From assembly GCA_905221605.1 (NCBI GenBank), contig CAJNDS010002485.1, positions 340,001 through 397,516 on the forward strand: a stretch of DNA of 57,516 nucleotides, given 5' to 3'. The position numbers were made by a program, and so were the translations under genes. This DNA comes from Symbiodinium natans. Its lineage: Eukaryota > Sar > Dinophyceae > Suessiales > Symbiodiniaceae. Numbering within the stretch: the stretch's first letter is position 1; each line of letters starts with the position of its first letter. Below the pieces are notes generated by a model that was given only the letters and a program-made list of their open reading frames with translations, was not told the origin of the DNA and ran no database searches. Below are positions 54,142-57,516 of this stretch, one piece after another.

Positions 54142-54474
54142 ATGGCATGTCAGGATTTCGCTGCAGCCCTACGGCTTGTGAGGGCCAGGGGCATTGTGGT
54201 GGTGTGAGTTGAGGATTTAGGGGTTTAGGGGTTTAGGGGTTTAGGGGTTTGGGGTTTGGGGTTTGGGGTTTGGGGTTTGGGGTTTGGGGTTTGGGGTTTG
54301 GGGTTTGGGGTTTGGGGTTTGGGGTTTGGGGTTTGGGGTACTTCAACCCTACATAAACTCTAAGGCCTAAACCCCTCTTCCGGCCTCGGGTTTTGGGGTG
54401 TCAGACTTCTGAGAGAGTGGTCCAAGCCGATGGTCGGCTCAGATTCAAGATTTCCCTGCCCTCGGAGGGCTTGA
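54142..54474 (+). CDS. Two-exon plus-strand mini-gene, 43 residues
   Basis: ATG exon 54142-54203 (MACQDFAAALRLVRARGIVV) with strong GTGAGT donor; exon 54405-54474 (LLREWSKPMVGSDSRFPCPR, TGA) after GGGGTGTCAG, phase GT + A. The intron contains about 15 TTTGGGG units (54240-54340). Confidence 0.45.
54214..54340 (+). repeat. TTTGGGG array
   Basis: Four TTTAGGGG units then about 15 pure TTTGGGG heptamers. Confidence 0.9.
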
Positions 54475-55284
54475 GTATTGAACTTCGAAGCAACATCGGG
54501 TTGAGGGTTCAGGGTTCAGGGCGTAGGGGGTTCGGTGCTTAGGGTTTAGGCTTAAGAGTATTAAACCTCCTAACCAGTACACCCAAGAAACCCTTAGGCC
54601 CTAAGCGCAAAATCTTTCAGCTGCCAAAGCCCTGAAGCCCTGAAGGCTCGATCCTAGAAAAGCCTCACAACCTCCCAAGCCGAACACTTTCAGCAAAAAA
54701 CAGGGTTGGGGTTTAGGGTCGGGGTTCAGGCTTCTTATAGAAGTCCGAGACCTTTAGCCGAAGCTCAAAGCCGTGGAGGAACCTTGCACCCAAAACGGGT
54801 TTGAGGTTTGGGGTTACGGTTCAGGGCATAGGGCTTTGGGTTTGGGTTTGGGGTTTGGGGTTTCGGGCTTCGCGCTTTAAAACACAGCCGCGATACCTGT
54901 GAGCCGCCCATAAAAGTAGAGGATCGCCTTCACCAAGCACCTCTTCCAGGACTTGCGCTTAAGGAAGCGGCCACAATACACGTCGCTATATATCTGCTAT
55001 CATATGTATACATAGCACATACATCCGTACAAGGGAATTACAACGACCATGATCTAACTCTCTTTTCTTAACCATGGTCTTTCACAGCAATAGTGCGCGA
55101 AGCTTTCGTCGGTACTTCTCTCGGATCACTCAACAACCAACCCCTGAACCCTACCTGAACCCCGAACCCCGAACCCTAAACCCTAAACCCTAAACCCTAA
55201 ACCCTAAACCCTGAACCCTGCTTTGTTTAGGTTTCTCCTCAAACTCCCAGTGTTCTGGTTCTTTGAGGGCACCCGAAATCCTGG

Positions 55285-55470
55285 AACCGTGAAACCGTGA
55301 AACCGTGAAACCGTGAAACCGTGAAACCGTGAAACCGTGAAACCGTGAAACCGTGAAACCGTGAAACCCTGAAACCCTGAAACCCTGAAACCCTGAAACC
55401 CTGAAACCCTGAAACCCTGAAACCCTGAAACCCTGAAACCCTGAAACCCTGAAACCCTGAAACCCTGAAA
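55285..55470 (+). repeat. 8-mer arrays GAAACCGT and GAAACCCT
   Basis: About ten GAAACCGT units switch to about thirteen GAAACCCT units; the FRVSGFQG frame over it is an artefact. Confidence 0.9.
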
Positions 55471-55581
55471 CCCGAAACCCCCTAAGACCCTGACACCCTT
55501 AACCTGCAACCCTGCAACCCGTTTACCGCGTGAATCCCATAACACTGCATGCCAAGCCGTGGGATATCCGGGCCTTAGTTT

Positions 55582-55743
55582 ATGGAGACCGCCGAAGGTT
55601 TGGGGGTTAGGATTTAGGGGCTAACGGGCCGCGAAAAAAAAAGGAAAAAAGTAAACCATAAACCTTCCGGTCTGCCAGGTCCGAAGCTTGGGGGGGCTGA
55701 TCCGCAAGCAGAATGCTTCGAAGCCCGATGCCCTAAACCCTGA
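55582..55743 (+). CDS. Two-exon mini-gene
   Basis: ATG exon 55582-55597 (METAE) ending G|GTTTGGGG; exon 55679-55743 (PKLGGADPQAECFEARCPKP, TGA) after CTGCCAG, phase G + GT. Very short; tentative. Confidence 0.3.
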
Positions 55744-55824
55744 ACCCTGAACCTAAACCCTAAGCCTAAACCCAAACCCTAAACCCTAAACCCTAAACCC
55801 TAAACCCTAAACCCTAAACCCTAC

Positions 55825-55963
55825 TTGGCGGTTCATGCTACTTACTAACCAATCATAACTGTACTTATAACCGCACTTATAACCAGATTGGGGCACTTAA
55901 GGGGCTTACAAGTGGGTTATGAGTACAGTTATAATTGGTTTAAAAGGTACCATGAACCTCCAA
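55825..55963. mobile_element. MITE family D, complete copy
   Basis: 139 bp, ends TTGGCGGTTCATGCTACTTA and TACCATGAACCTCCAA as inverted repeats about 45 bp long. Confidence 0.75.
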
Positions 55964-56040
55964 GCAAACCTAAACCTTAAACCCTAAACCCTAAACCCTA
56001 AACCCTAAACCCTAAACCCTAAGGCCTGTTGTCCGGGCAG

Positions 56041-56151
56041 CTCGTGAAGTTGGCCTTCTCGCACCTGCGCCCAGCGGGCTTGACTGGGGTCTTGGAGGCC
56101 TCTACTGCGTTCCGCTTGCAAAAAAGACCTAGAAGCCCCAAAATACCTGGG
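56041..56151 (+). CDS. 37-codon exon candidate
   Basis: After TTGTCCGGGCAG: LVKLAFSHLRPAGLTGVLEA, STAFRLQKRPRSPKIPG, ending GGG|GTTTAGGG. The last 40 bp are repeated at about 56358-56400. Confidence 0.45.
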
Positions 56152-56516
56152 GTTTAGGGTCTAGGGTTTAGGGCTTAGGGTTTAGGGCTTCACATTTATG
56201 ATTTAGGGTTTAAGGCTTAGGGTTTAGGGCCTAGGGTTTAGGGTTTAGGGTTTTATTAAGGGCTGCTAATATACGGGGGAACATCCCAACCGCAGCCCAC
56301 CAAAAAACCTGGGGGTTTGCGCAGCATCCACTGAGCCGGCCTCGCAGGTTTTATTAGGGTTTTAAGACCTAGAAGCCCTAAAATACCTGGGGTTTAGGGT
56401 TTAGGGCTTAGGGTTTAGGGCTTAGGGTTTAGAGGTTTAGAGTTTTTTGGGCTCGTAAAGATTCTGGGTTTAGGGTTTAGCCTTAGGGCTGAATGAGGGC
56501 TTAGGGATGCTGCAAG

Positions 56517-56735
56517 ATGGGACCGGGCGGGGGGTTCATGAGGCCCCGACTCGAATCCCAAACGAACCTAAACCAAAAACCCTATTGGGCCTTATATGAG
56601 CTGGCGACTGCAGAACCACACATGTTTTTAGCGTGCTTCCGAGACATGTTGGAAGAGTATGCGTGTCATCTAGGCGAAACGCTGATTTCATACAAGAAGT
56701 CCATGTGTTTCCTGTGCCTAAACTCTGAACCCTGA
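56517..56735 (+). CDS. 72-residue ORF
   Basis: ATG to TGA: MGPGGGFMRPRLESQTNLNQ, YWALYELATAEPHMFLACFR, DMLEEYACHLGETLISYKKS. Helical and well composed; the last codons are CCC TGA. An overlapping minus frame (56865-56536) is a weaker alternative. 56736-57290 has short telomere-like runs and no supported gene. Confidence 0.5.
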   Translation: MGPGGGFMRPRLESQTNLNQKPYWALYELATAEPHMFLACFRDMLEEYACHLGETLISYKKSMCFLCLNSEP

Positions 56736-57295
56736 TTCGCGAACCTCTACTTGCACTGGGGCTCGCGATTGTGTTCGTGTAGCGGAAAAGAACACCCAGA
56801 ATCCCACAAAACAACGTACGGACTTGTTTTTTCCTTACACACGACAAGGCACATAACAACAACACATTTTTCCATGAACCCTAAACCTAACCTTGGCCCT
56901 GAAGCTCAAAATTCAGCTCCACACCCGAGCCTTGAACCCTGAACCCTAAAAGCCCGATGGCCTTGCCCTGAAACCCTGGAACCCTAGAACCCTGAATTCG
57001 GAATTGCCCTAGGGTTGATAACCACTTGTTCGGAATTGCATTAGGGTTGGTGCCGATTGGGTTGGTTGCCGATGCGAAGGTAGGAGAGGGTTCAGGGTGA
57101 GGTTTACAGTTTTAAAAGGGGGCTTCGGGGTTACTCATGAGGCCCTGCCAATCCCAAGCCGTTCCCAAGTCGCTGAGGGTTTAGGGCTTAGGGCCCCCAG
57201 CAAGGCGTGCCTTTCACTGGGCTGCCGCTGGAAATGAAGCTCGGTCGTCCAGGGATACTTTTTATTCACCTGCCAGTCCGCCAAGGCTGCAGAGG

Positions 57296-57516
<221 letters not shown>

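Noticed and set aside
55204-55545. 113-codon FRVSGFQG ORF
   Set aside because: Frame of GAAACC(G/C)T 8-mer arrays.

Overview
The window looks like nuclear DNA of a dinoflagellate. Three kinds of evidence point there. (i) Dozens of interstitial arrays of the plant/alveolate-type telomere repeat TTTAGGG/CCCTAAA lie in both orientations along the whole window. (ii) Two protein types resemble large dinoflagellate multicopy families as I remember them (not searched): a roughly 500-residue protein with an AWHIGAAKQFLGSC motif, and a GPxRxxKxxAxxDLxxIR repeat joined to an ASCH-like domain. (iii) Short exons appear to be bounded by GT, GC and GA donors and AG acceptors, the relaxed splice-site use known from dinoflagellates. 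No rRNA, tRNA, CRISPR array or chromosome end was seen.

Most of the unique islands between telomere-like arrays can be read as exons, and the arrays as intron or intergenic sequence. The best evidence is a comparison of two paralogous minus-strand genes for a secreted, Cys-rich, N-glycosylated protein (gene I, 190-4161; gene II, 15720-19279). Their exons align at protein level with synonymous differences and in-frame indels, and telomere-like arrays lie in the introns of both. Gene I has two extra GA-AG introns that gene II lacks, and one of them is largely telomere repeat.

Layout: gene I (0.2-4.2 kb); two plus-strand multi-exon models (6.5-8.8 kb); a repeat cassette inside MITE-like ends (10.5-11.7 kb); arrays and MITEs (12-15 kb); a small plus gene convergent with gene II (15.2-19.3 kb); a head-to-head pair of a multicopy dinoflagellate gene and a CCCH/Lys-rich ORF (19.9-22.7 kb); short multi-exon models (24-32 kb); a second, larger cassette copy carrying an ASCH-like ORF and three satellite families (32.8-36.8 kb); then many short exons on both strands between arrays, satellites and MITEs (37-57 kb), ending in a GT microsatellite.

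Confidence is uneven. Single open segments over about 100 nt with good codon character are fairly strong. Chains of 20-80 nt exons were joined by eye using flexible splice rules; their phases agree, but such chains are easy to overfit and need transcript evidence. Apart from the two remembered families, the proteins are unrecognised.
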